This document shows positions 26,007-35,205 of a stretch of DNA of 64,000 bases, piece after piece. The position numbers and the translations under genes were made by a program. Source of the stretch: JAMZMI01 sp049115715 (GTDB taxonomy: Bacteria; Bacteroidota; Bacteroidia; Cytophagales; Cyclobacteriaceae); NCBI GenBank assembly GCA_049115715.1, contig JAGDZQ010000006.1, positions 124,001 through 188,000 of the forward strand, read 5' to 3'. Each line of letters starts with the position of its first letter. Positions within the stretch are counted from its first letter, which is position 1. Under the pieces are notes generated by a model. It made no database searches, was not told the origin of the DNA, and worked only from the letters and a program-made list of their open reading frames with translations.

Positions 26007-26492
26007 ATGGAAAAGATTCATATTATCTGCATAGACGATCAAAGAAATGTGCTCAACGCACTTGTTTCAGATTTACAGTTATTAGAAAGTCATTATTCCA
26101 TCGAGGAATGCGAATCCGCCACAGAGGCATGGGACTTAATAGATGAAATCTATGATAAAGGAAACTTCGTTGGGCTAATTATCACAGATCATGTTATGCC
26201 CGAAAATACAGGAGTTGACTTTTTGAAGAAATTGAAAATGGATGGAAGGTTTGAGTCAACCAAAAAAGTATTATTAACAGGTCAAGCCACACATCAGGAT
26301 ACGATTGAAGCCATAAATAGTACTGGACTCAATCACTATATAGAAAAACCCTGGGATAAGGAAAAACTTCTACATATCGTAAAATCTCTTCTTACTACAT
26401 TTCTCGTGGAGGTCGGGCTTGAATACAAAGAGTACCTGGAAGTAATAGATAGTGATACGCTCTATCAATTACTGAAAAATACTACTGGATAA
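26007..26492 (+). CDS. Response regulator, receiver domain with short tail
   Basis: 161 residues. An acidic pair (IDDQ) at the N-terminus, the phosphorylated Asp61 (LIITDHVMP), a Thr in LLTGQAT and Lys in EKPWDKEKL give a complete receiver of the HD-GYP/RpfG-like subgroup. After it only about 35 residues remain, with no DNA-binding or enzyme domain. It probably acts by protein contact, or is a phosphate sink or relay. It follows the kinase gene after 1 bp. Confidence 0.93.
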   Translation: MEKIHIICIDDQRNVLNALVSDLQLLESHYSIEECESATEAWDLIDEIYDKGNFVGLIITDHVMPENTGVDFLKKLKMDGRFESTKKVLLTGQATHQDTIEAINSTGLNHYIEKPWDKEKLLHIVKSLLTTFLVEVGLEYKEYLEVIDSDTLYQLLKNTTG

Positions 26493-26586
26493 CTCAGAAC
26501 ATACCAATCATATAGAACGCTAATTAGGGAAAACTTAAAAACTACTGGTCATAATCTTCACAAAGGCTTTTGGTAATGTTTTTCTT

Positions 26587-26609
26587 GAAAATATGAATTG
26601 CATATTTTC
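26587..26609. promoter_or_regulatory. Perfect 9-5-9 palindrome upstream of amt
   Basis: GAAAATATG, five bases, then CATATTTTC: a perfect inverted repeat in the 240-bp gap between the response regulator and amt, about 124 bp before the amt start. There is no downstream T-run, which argues for a protein operator and against a terminator. Confidence 0.45.
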
Positions 26610-26732
26610 CAAATTAATTGTAATTATTCTCACCAAAACATAAAATTTTTCACAAGTATTCAATCGAATAGCAATATTTTATGCCTTTTTTATAAAATTA
26701 GCACTTTGATAATTTTAACGCATATAAGAATT

Positions 26733-28043
26733 GTGAAGAAACTCTACTCCTTATTATTTCTCTTTATTGGTTTTCAATCCTTTGCTGGCGAAGAATCTGC
26801 CATAGATGCTGGTGCAACAGCATGGATGCTAACTTCTACTACGCTCGTTCTACTTATGATTCCAGGTCTTGCGATGTTCTATGGAGGGCTGGTTAGAACC
26901 AAAAATGTGTTGGGAACCATGATGCACAGTTTTGCAGCCATGGGCATCATGACGCTACTCTGGGTAATCTGCGGATACAGCATGGCATTTGGTTCAAATG
27001 TGCTTGGCGGGTGGTTTGGCTGGAGCTCGGATTATTTTCTACTTCAGGGAATTGATGAAAAAATCACAGATGGAATACCTGAATATGTCTTTGCAATGTT
27101 TCAGGGAAAATTCGCCATCATTACCCCAGCTATCATAGCTGGAGCGTTTGCAGAACGTATTTCGTTTAAAGGCTACTGTATTTTCATTGCACTCTGGGGG
27201 GTGTTGATTTATAACCCTCTTTGTCACTGGGTGTGGGCATCAGATGGATTTATATTAAATCTGGGAGCTGACGGAGCTATTGACTTTGCAGGAGGTACTG
27301 TTGTACATATCAGCGCTGGTATAAGTGGTCTTGTTGCTGCCATTTACTTGGGAGCACGTAATATGCACCCGCATATTCCTATTCAGCCAAATAACCTTGT
27401 GATGACAATGATTGGAGCCGGTTTGCTTTGGGTAGGTTGGTTTGGTTTTAACGCAGGAAGTAGCCTGGAAAGTGGAATGAGTACCGCTCAAGCACTTACC
27501 ATGACTCAAATAGCTGCTGCGGCTGGAGCCATGGCCTGGATTATCATAGAAGGAATCCATCAGGGAAAAGCCACTGCTTTGGGATTTGTTTCTGGTATTT
27601 TGGCTGGACTTGTTGCTATTACCCCTGCTGCTGGTGTCGTACAACCTGTTGGAGCAATCTTGTTAGGGATTTTCTCTAGTGGGGTATGTTACCTTGCCAT
27701 CACTATGAAAAACAAGCTCGGTTATGATGATACGTTAGATGCATTTGGAATACATGGTGTCGGTGGGATTGTAGGTGCTCTTTTACTAGTCTTCTTTATC
27801 AGAGATAGCTGGATGAGCGATGCGGCTGAGCTAGCCGGAGGTTCTTGGTCTATTTTGGATCAATTCGGGATTCAGGCATTTGCAGTAGCAATTGCATTGG
27901 TTTATGCTGGAGCTGGTACACTTCTCATACTTTTCGTCTTAAATAAATTCGTTCCTCTACGTGCTAACAAGTCGATAGAGATGAAAGGCTTAGATAGCTC
28001 CTATCACGGAGAAAAAGGATACGGAATGAATAACCCTAGCTAA
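26733..28043 (+). CDS. amt: Ammonium transporter
   Basis: 436 residues from GTG 26733. That start gives a normal signal sequence (KKLYSLLFLFIGFQSFA) as in other bacterial Amt proteins; the in-frame ATG at 26598 would add 45 residues of AT-rich, unlikely sequence. Eleven membrane helices are expected. The pore twin histidines are in FAGGTVVHISAGISG and DAFGIHGVGGIVGALL, and the FAERISFKG and PGLAMFYGGLVR motifs are intact. It conducts ammonium into the cytoplasm as a trimer. glnK follows after 1 bp, the standard Amt-PII pairing in which PII plugs the pore when nitrogen is plentiful. Confidence 0.95.
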   Translation: MKKLYSLLFLFIGFQSFAGEESAIDAGATAWMLTSTTLVLLMIPGLAMFYGGLVRTKNVLGTMMHSFAAMGIMTLLWVICGYSMAFGSNVLGGWFGWSSDYFLLQGIDEKITDGIPEYVFAMFQGKFAIITPAIIAGAFAERISFKGYCIFIALWGVLIYNPLCHWVWASDGFILNLGADGAIDFAGGTVVHISAGISGLVAAIYLGARNMHPHIPIQPNNLVMTMIGAGLLWVGWFGFNAGSSLESGMSTAQALTMTQIAAAAGAMAWIIIEGIHQGKATALGFVSGILAGLVAITPAAGVVQPVGAILLGIFSSGVCYLAITMKNKLGYDDTLDAFGIHGVGGIVGALLLVFFIRDSWMSDAAELAGGSWSILDQFGIQAFAVAIALVYAGAGTLLILFVLNKFVPLRANKSIEMKGLDSSYHGEKGYGMNNPS

Positions 28044-28044
28044 C

Positions 28045-28389
28045 ATGAAATTAATTATTGCAATAATCAGAGAGAATCAACTTGACCAGGTCAGAGAATC
28101 TCTAATACAATCAGGAGTCGAACGAATCACTGTAAGTAATGTATCCGGACATGGACGAGGTGCAACAGAAGAGATCTATAGAGGACAGAAGGTAATTCCG
28201 ACAATGGTCTCGAATATCAGACTTGAAATCGCTGTTAATGATGATTTCAAAGACAAAACGATAAAAGCCATCACAAGTGCTACAGAATCAAACGATGGTG
28301 AAATGGTTGGTAGTGGAAAAATATTCATCCTACCTATCGAGGAGTGCATAAGAATACGAACAGGTGAAAAAGGGACAGAGGCTATTTAA
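28045..28389 (+). CDS. glnK: PII signalling protein, GlnK-like, with divergent T-loop
   Basis: 114 residues with the ferredoxin-like PII fold. The C-terminal signature is clear (GSGKIFILPIEECIRIRTGEKG), including the ATP-phosphate-binding Lys and two Arg. The T-loop differs from E. coli GlnK: in my alignment GRQKGHAELYRGAEY corresponds to GRGATEEIYRGQKV. The loop has one residue fewer, Gln39 (ligand of the Mg and 2-oxoglutarate) is absent, and Tyr51, the uridylylation site, is Val. The Arg that enters the Amt pore (YRG, residue 46) is kept. So Amt docking is likely, while 2-oxoglutarate sensing and uridylylation may be lost or altered. Confidence 0.93.
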   Translation: MKLIIAIIRENQLDQVRESLIQSGVERITVSNVSGHGRGATEEIYRGQKVIPTMVSNIRLEIAVNDDFKDKTIKAITSATESNDGEMVGSGKIFILPIEECIRIRTGEKGTEAI

Positions 28390-28425
28390 GTAATCTTTCC
28401 TTAATGTTCTCATTCTGAAAATTCT

Positions 28426-28496
28426 TAACTTTGAGTATTCATTAAAAGGTTGCTCCAGGTTTCTACGACGGTAGTTATTCTGGGGCAACCTTTTTT
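28426..28496 (+). terminator. Rho-independent terminator of amt-glnK, preceded by a promoter-like site
   Basis: Arms AAAAGGTTGCTCCAG (28444-28458) and CTGGGGCAACCTTTT (28480-28494) pair over 15 bp with one wobble and run into six T's; the 21-nt loop can form an extra CTAC/GTAG stem. It lies 55 bp after the glnK stop. Just before it, TAACTTTG (28426-28433) matches the Bacteroidota -7 consensus, so a small RNA of about 60 nt ending here is also possible. Confidence 0.75.
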
Positions 28497-28578
28497 AATG
28501 TTTCTTTTTTGAACCCTTGGTTAATCACAATATTCCTGGCAGAAAGGTCGTTATCTGAAACCAATCTCTATCTTTTAA

Positions 28579-30948
28579 ATGAAAAAATATCTTATCATTT
28601 TTTCGCTCCTGCTTCTGATTTCATCAGCTCAGGCTACTCATATTAAAGGAGGAGAAATCACACTGAAAAAAATCAGTCATTTGAGTCTCACATATGAGAT
28701 AACCGTAAATGCATTTAGAGATAGTGGTTCTTCAATAGATTTTGGTGGGGGTACTTTGGATATAAACGGAATAAATATAAATGGTCCGTTTCAGCCAGAA
28801 TCTCGGCAACTAGAGAATGGTATAGACTTAGTTTCTTTCACACACACTTATACTTTTAGCCAACCAAATGGTGCTGGATATTTAATTAGCTATCGAGAAG
28901 AATATAGAAATGCAGATATAATTAATATAGATAATTCTGTTGGCACTTCATTTTATGTGGAAACACTCTTGGTTATAGACCCATTTCTTGGCTCTAACTC
29001 TTCCCCTATCCTCACCTATCCAGCCATAGATTTTGCTGTAGTTGGTGTAGTCTTTAAGCACAATCCAGGAGCGTATGATCCAGATGGAGATAGCCTTTCC
29101 TATAAATTAATAACTCCAAAACAGGCAAGTGATTTAGACGTTGAAATTTATAGATTTCCAAACGATCCCTCATTCTATTCTAATTTTGCAACGGGAAGTG
29201 AAAAAGACAATCCTCCATCGTTTAACATTGACTCTAATGGAAATGTAATCTGGGATGCTCCAGGTGATGCATTCGTAAAAAGTTCAGACTTTGAACAACG
29301 GGAGTATAATATTGCCTACCAAGTAATAGAATGGCGTAAGGTCGAAGGTGATTGGTATAAAATGGGTTTTACAACACGTGATATGCAGATACAAGTTTTT
29401 GAATCTGACAATTTATCCCCCCAAATTCTTAGTACAAGCATATTTTGCGAACAAGCTTATAGTAGCTCTAACATCACTATAACCGCAAATGACCCTGATA
29501 GTGATGAAGTAAGTCTTAGTGCCCATGGAGAGCTTTTTGAGAAAGAATTGGCCAGTTTCTTCTCTAGTTCTTTGATATCTCCCGCCCGTCTTTCACTCAA
29601 CTTAGAAACAAGTTGTTCTGATGTCAGATCTAAACCTTATCATACGCTAATTAGAGCTATTGATAATCCAGAGTTTGGACCAGGCCTCACAGATTTGCAA
29701 AGCATCTGGATCAACATCAATGGCCCCTTAGTTGAAGGAGTTCGAGCAGAATTGACCGATAATCGATTCATTAAGTTACAATGGGACAGCTATAGCTGCT
29801 CAGAAGCAGAATCATTACAAGTCTGGCGCAAAAGAGGATTTTTCCTTGCGCAATCTGATAAATGTCGACTTGCGGATCTATCAACCTTTTCTGGATTTGA
29901 GTTAATAGATGAGGTGGATATCGGAGCATTGGAATACATAGATGATAATCATAGTTCAGGCTTATCTCCAGGTAGCCCTTATTGCTATCGCTTAGTCGCG
30001 CTCTTTCCTGAGCCATACGGAGGAAGAAGTATTGCTTCTGATGAAGTATGCTCAAGTCTTCCTATTGATGCACCTATCATAACTCAAGTAGATGTACTTT
30101 CAACAAGTGAAAGCTCTGGTGAAGTACTCATTCAGTGGACTCCTGCATATGATATTGATAGTCAGTTACATCCAGCTCCATACTCGTATGACCTGTACAG
30201 GAAAGGAAATGATGAAAGCTCATTTACCAAAATCAAAGAAGGGTTGACCGACGTTAGTCATACTGATAATGAATTGAACACCAAAGACATAAGCTATGCT
30301 TATTATGTAGCTATTGTGGACGCGAATCAAATGATGGCTGGAGTCTCGGGTGAGGCAAGCACAGTCAATTTAACACTCACACCGAGTCACAACAACAGTA
30401 TTTTACTACAATGGGAAGCAGAAGCTTCATGGAATCAGCAATCGCGTAATCAACCATATCATTATGTCTATAGAGGAGATTCTGAAGACATCAATAGCTT
30501 TGAATTAATCGACTCAATCGATATAAGCCTCAATTCATTCGAATATTGGGATGATGGAACATTCAACAATGAAGCCTTAAGCTCAGATGAAGAATACTTT
30601 TATTATGTTGAGACTCGTGGCTCAATGGAAATCCCTGAAGTAACCGATGTGATTATTAACACATCCCAAGTTGCCAACGCCTCACCTCTTTCTCCTCTTT
30701 CCGCTCAAAAACCAACATTGGAACTTAACATATATCCAAACCCATTTACATCCGAGATTCATGTAGAATCTAATATAGGTTTCAGTTATTCTGTGTTTGA
30801 TATATCAGGAGTCGCTTTGGATAATGAAGTGTTTAAGCCTTCTGGAAAACATCTCATTGAGTTGGCAGTAAAATCGGGAGTCTACTTGATTATAATCACT
30901 CTGGAAAATGGGAATACGATTACAAAAAGAGTTGTAAAGGCAGAATAA
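28579..30948 (+). CDS. T9SS-exported surface protein with fibronectin-like repeats
   Basis: 789 residues. A signal peptide (MKKYLIIFSLLLLISSAQA) is followed at once by THIKGGEI, a motif that opens many Bacteroidota gliding-motility-associated and surface proteins. Residues 150-400 hold Asp-rich segments resembling cadherin or SprB-like folds (GAYDPDGDSLSYKL, NDPDSDEVSL). Fibronectin III-like units follow at about 395-620 (RAELTDNRFIKLQW, LPIDAPIITQVD, SGEVLIQW). The C-terminus is a T9SS type A sorting domain (LNIYPNPFTSEIHVES ... GVYLIIITLENG). It is thus a large secreted, probably surface-attached protein; its ligand is unknown. Confidence 0.85.
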   Translation: MKKYLIIFSLLLLISSAQATHIKGGEITLKKISHLSLTYEITVNAFRDSGSSIDFGGGTLDINGININGPFQPESRQLENGIDLVSFTHTYTFSQPNGAGYLISYREEYRNADIINIDNSVGTSFYVETLLVIDPFLGSNSSPILTYPAIDFAVVGVVFKHNPGAYDPDGDSLSYKLITPKQASDLDVEIYRFPNDPSFYSNFATGSEKDNPPSFNIDSNGNVIWDAPGDAFVKSSDFEQREYNIAYQVIEWRKVEGDWYKMGFTTRDMQIQVFESDNLSPQILSTSIFCEQAYSSSNITITANDPDSDEVSLSAHGELFEKELASFFSSSLISPARLSLNLETSCSDVRSKPYHTLIRAIDNPEFGPGLTDLQSIWININGPLVEGVRAELTDNRFIKLQWDSYSCSEAESLQVWRKRGFFLAQSDKCRLADLSTFSGFELIDEVDIGALEYIDDNHSSGLSPGSPYCYRLVALFPEPYGGRSIASDEVCSSLPIDAPIITQVDVLSTSESSGEVLIQWTPAYDIDSQLHPAPYSYDLYRKGNDESSFTKIKEGLTDVSHTDNELNTKDISYAYYVAIVDANQMMAGVSGEASTVNLTLTPSHNNSILLQWEAEASWNQQSRNQPYHYVYRGDSEDINSFELIDSIDISLNSFEYWDDGTFNNEALSSDEEYFYYVETRGSMEIPEVTDVIINTSQVANASPLSPLSAQKPTLELNIYPNPFTSEIHVESNIGFSYSVFDISGVALDNEVFKPSGKHLIELAVKSGVYLIIITLENGNTITKRVVKAE

Positions 30949-31054
30949 AGCTGATTCAAGGACAACACCTAATCCTAGGTTATTGATCTACTCTCAGAAT
31001 TAGTCGCTATCAGCCAAAATATTCTGGTTACCTTTATTATCTAATTTGAATAAT

Positions 31055-32371
31055 ATGAAAAGGCTTAAGCTAACACTCCTTTCCGTTGCGTTCTTTTTAA
31101 TCTGCTATTCTTCTTTCTCTCAAGATGAAAAGTCTGTTGAAATACAAAGGCTTAAGGATAAGATTAGAACGCTCGAACTCACAGAAATCGTACAATCTAT
31201 GTCTCAGCGATCGCTTTTGATGCCAGGGTATCATCCTGAGCTGAAAGCACTTGTCGCATGTCAGGCCTTTAATTTTTGGGAGGAAAACCCCGATGAAAAA
31301 TTTGTTTCTCATTTGAATGTGTATTCTGCGCTTCATTACGCCAACAAGTATCTTACGTACGATTCCACACTTCTAGATTATGCCTACAATCAGATATTAG
31401 GACACAGTCAAATGGTTGTTTCTGTGGAGTTGGGTTCTGGATCGTATTTCTACTCCGCTGGCTCTGATGGACGAGTTCTCAGGTGGAATATCAATGAACC
31501 GAAAGCAATTCCATCTACTGTCTTTGAAGGTAAAGACCTGATACGATCAATCGATATCAGTCATGATGATCGCTTTCTTATGATTGTGACAAAAAACACG
31601 GGCACGGTGATTATTGACTTACAAGAGAACCCAATGGGTGAGATGTCAGCTCCGCTTCTCGATAGAGAAGTCTTGATGGCAGCCTCATTTCTTCCAGACA
31701 AGGATGCCTACCTAGCTGTAAACAGAAAGGGTGAAATCAAATTGAAGGGATATGAATACGATACAACAGCTATTGGCCAATCCACATCCAAAGTGCTTTC
31801 CATTGCAATCAACCCTGAAGATTACAAATTCTATCTAGGTACTGAGGCCGGTTCCATCATGAAGATGGATGAGTGGGGCAAGGAATCCAAAATCATGTTT
31901 GAAAAGGCATATGCAATCAATGCAATGGACATTAGCGATGATCACAGTATGATGGCGATTGGAAGAGAGCTTGGAGATGCTGTTATTTGGAATTTGAAAA
32001 CCCGAGAAGTTATCCGAATCATTTCAGGTCACCAGTCCGCAGTTACGGATGTAGAGTTTAGTCCCGACGGTCACACTTTACTCACCGCCAGTCGTGACGG
32101 CACGGCAAGGCTTTGGGATATCAAGAACACACGAAAATTACCAATTGTACTGGACGATCATTACGATTGGGTAATGACAGCTGCATTCAACAAAGAAGGT
32201 GACCAGATAATAACCGGTTCTAAGGATAATTATCTCAGGATATGGGAAGTAAATCCTGCTATGCTCGCCAAGAGGATCTGTGAGCTTACAGATCGAAACT
32301 TATCAGAGGAAGAGTGGAGAGAATATGTAGGAGAAAACATCCCCTATCGAAAAACTTGCCCGTCCGATTAA
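31055..32371 (+). CDS. Exported WD40-repeat protein
   Basis: 438 residues from ATG 31055 (TTG at 31046 is in frame but less likely). A signal peptide (KRLKLTLLSVAFFLICYSSFSQ) leads into a helical segment, then about seven WD40-type blades from residue 120 to 410, the clearest being GHQSAVTDVEFSPDGHTLLT followed by ASRDGTARLWDIKN. A short C-terminal tail contains ICELTDRNLSEEEWREYVG, which I recall at the ends of WD40 proteins linked to caspase-like or TPR proteins in Bacteroidota and cyanobacteria. A periplasmic scaffold is likely; partners are unknown. It follows the T9SS protein by 106 bp. Confidence 0.85.
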   Translation: MKRLKLTLLSVAFFLICYSSFSQDEKSVEIQRLKDKIRTLELTEIVQSMSQRSLLMPGYHPELKALVACQAFNFWEENPDEKFVSHLNVYSALHYANKYLTYDSTLLDYAYNQILGHSQMVVSVELGSGSYFYSAGSDGRVLRWNINEPKAIPSTVFEGKDLIRSIDISHDDRFLMIVTKNTGTVIIDLQENPMGEMSAPLLDREVLMAASFLPDKDAYLAVNRKGEIKLKGYEYDTTAIGQSTSKVLSIAINPEDYKFYLGTEAGSIMKMDEWGKESKIMFEKAYAINAMDISDDHSMMAIGRELGDAVIWNLKTREVIRIISGHQSAVTDVEFSPDGHTLLTASRDGTARLWDIKNTRKLPIVLDDHYDWVMTAAFNKEGDQIITGSKDNYLRIWEVNPAMLAKRICELTDRNLSEEEWREYVGENIPYRKTCPSD

Positions 32372-32403
32372 CTAATTTCGTGGCTTACAAAATTGAGTAA
32401 GCA

Positions 32404-34884
32404 TTGGCTTTTGATTATCAACAAATTGATCTTCCTATAGTAGAGGTTATAGATGAAGTAAAAACACACCTATCCCAATCAAACACCCTAATCGTAAATG
32501 CACCTCCTGGGGCCGGAAAGAGTACATTGCTTCCTATCACGTTATTAGAAGAATCGTGGCTAAAAGGGCAAAAAATCTTAATGCTTGAGCCAAGACGATT
32601 AGCTGCAAGAACCATTGCCAGTCGCATGTCTCAACTTATTGAAGATCAGGTTGGTAAGACAGTTGGCTATCGGGTTAGGTTTGACAACAAAGTTTCGAGC
32701 CAAACTAAGATAGAAGTACTAACTGAGGGCATCCTCACAAGAATGATTCATTCTGATAATGCCTTGGAAGGAGTTGGTTTGGTGATATTTGACGAGTTTC
32801 ATGAAAGAAGTATCCATGCTGATGTGGCACTCGCGCTTTGTCGTGAAGCACAGCAAGTTTTGAGACCCGATCTTAAAATCATGATCATGTCGGCAACTCT
32901 GGACATGCCGCAACTCACTTACCTGCTCAAATCAAAATCTGTCGTAAGTAAGGGAAGACAATATCCTGTAGATGTCAATTATGTAGGCGAACAGGATTTG
33001 ATGTTACTTCCTGAAATGACAGCAAGAACGATCATTGATGCGAGCAAAAAGCATGAGGGAGATATTTTGGCTTTTTTCCCAGGTGAAAGAGAAATAAGAA
33101 ACTGCGAAGAGATTTTGCGAAAACAATTGAAGGGTTTTGCTATCCATCCACTCTATGGTATGCTTCCTCAAGGCAAGCAATTTGCCGCCATTACTCCAGA
33201 TAGAGATGGCAAACGCAAAGTTGTTCTGGCTACTTCAATAGCCGAGACAAGTCTTACTATTGAAGGAATTAAAGTAGTGGTGGACACTGGGTATGGACGT
33301 ACTTCCAGGTTTGACCCTAAGTCCGGATTATCAAGACTGGAAACAGTTCAGATATCCAAGGATTCCGCCGATCAACGAGCAGGAAGAGCTGGCAGACTTT
33401 CTCCCGGCGCTTGCTATAGAATGTGGTCAAAAGCTACGCAAGCACGATTAGATGATCACAGGACACCTGAGATTATGGAAGCTGACCTTACATCCTTGGT
33501 TTTGGATATGGCACAATGGGGAATCGTAGATGTAGCACAACTAACATGGTTAAGCCAGCCACCAAAAGGTGCTGTGGCTCAGGCAAGTGATACACTACAT
33601 CAAATCGGTGCTTTGGAAAATGGAAAGATTACTGACCATGGAAAAAGTGTTCACAAGCTTCCCTGTCATCCTCGCATCGCTCACATGCTATTGGAAGCCG
33701 AAGAAGATGAAATGCTGGCTCTGGCCACTGATACCGCTGCTTTACTTGAAGAAAGAGATCCGCTACCCAGAGATTCTGGTGTCGACATCAACCTTAGAAT
33801 AGAAACATTAAGGCGTTTCCGTGAGGAAAACAGGCTTGGGAAGAAATTCAGCAGAATAGAGAAAGTAGCAGAATCCTATCGCCGCATGTTTGAAATAGAA
33901 GCTGAAAATTCGCCGGTTGACCCCTATGAAACGGGTTTAATTTTGTCGCACGCATACCCTGAGCGAATCGCTTTTGCACGACCTGGAAACAACGCTCAAT
34001 TTCAACTCTCCAATGGAAAATATGCCATGGTTGGTCATCGGGATGATTTGGCCCATGAACCGTGGTTGGCGATTTCACATATAGATGCCCGAGATGGGAT
34101 GGGAAAGGTTTTCTTGGCTTCTCAACTTAACCCCAGAGACCTTGCTCCTATGGTAAAGGAAAAGGAAGTCATTACTTGGGATACCAAGCGAGGTGGTTTA
34201 ATTGCTACGAAAGATTTGAGAATTGGCAGTATCGTCTTGCAGTCTAAACCATTACCCGATCCTGACGAATCACATTTAGTTCAGGCGATCTCAGAAGCCA
34301 TCAAAAAAGAAGGGGGCTCACTCCTTGACTTTAACGAAGAAGTGGAACAGTGGCAAAACAGAGTGCTTTCATTGCGAAAGTGGAATCCTCAAGATGCATG
34401 GCCAGATGTAAGTACGTCCACGCTGCTGATAACCAACTCGGAATGGTTGACTCCCTATTTGGATAAAGTCAAGAAACCGGAGGATCTTAAAAAAATAAAC
34501 CTAAAGGAAGTACTCCAAAGCAGCTTAGATTGGGAGCTTCAGGAAACGCTTAATAAATTGGCACCTGAGAAAATCGATGTTCCAAGTGGTTCATCCATTA
34601 AGCTTCTTTATCGTGATAACGCCGAACCACCATTTCTTTCCGTAAGACTTCAGGAAGTGTTTGGACTTTCGGATACACCAGTAGTTAATGGAGGTAAAAA
34701 CCCTGTTTTGATGCAATTACTTTCCCCTGGATTTAAACCGGTGCAAATTACGGGAGACCTTCGCTCGTTTTGGGACAATACATATTTCGAAGTAAAAAAA
34801 GATCTAAAGAGGCGTTATCCGAAGCATTCATGGCCAGATGACCCTTGGAGTGCGGAGGCGGTAAGAGGTGTCAAAAGAAAATAA
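32404..34884 (+). CDS. hrpB: ATP-dependent helicase HrpB
   Basis: 826 residues starting at TTG; no ATG precedes the conserved region closely. It is a DEAH-type helicase: Walker A APPGAGKST at residues 33-41, box II DEFHERS from about 130, SATLD at motif III, TSIAETSLTIEG at motif V and QRAGRAGR at motif VI, then the HA2-like domain and the C-terminal HrpB domain (RYPKHSWPDDPW near the end). RNA substrates are likely, but the physiological role of HrpB is poorly known. Confidence 0.95.
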   Translation: MAFDYQQIDLPIVEVIDEVKTHLSQSNTLIVNAPPGAGKSTLLPITLLEESWLKGQKILMLEPRRLAARTIASRMSQLIEDQVGKTVGYRVRFDNKVSSQTKIEVLTEGILTRMIHSDNALEGVGLVIFDEFHERSIHADVALALCREAQQVLRPDLKIMIMSATLDMPQLTYLLKSKSVVSKGRQYPVDVNYVGEQDLMLLPEMTARTIIDASKKHEGDILAFFPGEREIRNCEEILRKQLKGFAIHPLYGMLPQGKQFAAITPDRDGKRKVVLATSIAETSLTIEGIKVVVDTGYGRTSRFDPKSGLSRLETVQISKDSADQRAGRAGRLSPGACYRMWSKATQARLDDHRTPEIMEADLTSLVLDMAQWGIVDVAQLTWLSQPPKGAVAQASDTLHQIGALENGKITDHGKSVHKLPCHPRIAHMLLEAEEDEMLALATDTAALLEERDPLPRDSGVDINLRIETLRRFREENRLGKKFSRIEKVAESYRRMFEIEAENSPVDPYETGLILSHAYPERIAFARPGNNAQFQLSNGKYAMVGHRDDLAHEPWLAISHIDARDGMGKVFLASQLNPRDLAPMVKEKEVITWDTKRGGLIATKDLRIGSIVLQSKPLPDPDESHLVQAISEAIKKEGGSLLDFNEEVEQWQNRVLSLRKWNPQDAWPDVSTSTLLITNSEWLTPYLDKVKKPEDLKKINLKEVLQSSLDWELQETLNKLAPEKIDVPSGSSIKLLYRDNAEPPFLSVRLQEVFGLSDTPVVNGGKNPVLMQLLSPGFKPVQITGDLRSFWDNTYFEVKKDLKRRYPKHSWPDDPWSAEAVRGVKRK

Positions 34885-35010
34885 GTAGTATATACCTACT
34901 TAATGCTACCGATGCATATGCGATATCCAACTAGTAAAAATAAGAGTTCATCGAATAGACCAGATTAGTTATCGCTTTATCGATACGTTTGTTCCATAGA
35001 TTAAGAGCCT

Positions 35011-35178
35011 ATGAAACTATTAAACGAGCTTTTCAACGTAAGGAGCAAATCAAGGTATAAATTAAGATTCAGTAAGGAGGGTAATCACTGGGAAGTGTAT
35101 GATGAGAATGCTCTCATTTATATTGGGAGTAAGGATGATTGCAATAAATTTATTGATAGCCTCAAATTCTCTTTTTAA
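35011..35178 (+). CDS. Small hypothetical protein, 55 residues
   Basis: An ATG-started frame below the usual length cut-off: it begins MKLLNELFNVRSKSRYKLRF, has a WEVYDENALIYIGSKDD strand-like middle and ends SLKFSF. The alternation of aromatic and charged residues looks like a small beta-rich domain and not random translation. Nothing more can be said of function. It stands alone between hrpB and the convergent unknown gene at 35206. Confidence 0.5.
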   Translation: MKLLNELFNVRSKSRYKLRFSKEGNHWEVYDENALIYIGSKDDCNKFIDSLKFSF

Positions 35179-35205
35179 CCAGTCTATAAGCCTCACCTAA
35201 TTGAG

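Noticed and set aside
26598..26732. N-terminal extension of Amt
   Set aside because: The 45 extra residues before GTG 26733 are AT-rich and lie in front of a normal signal sequence.
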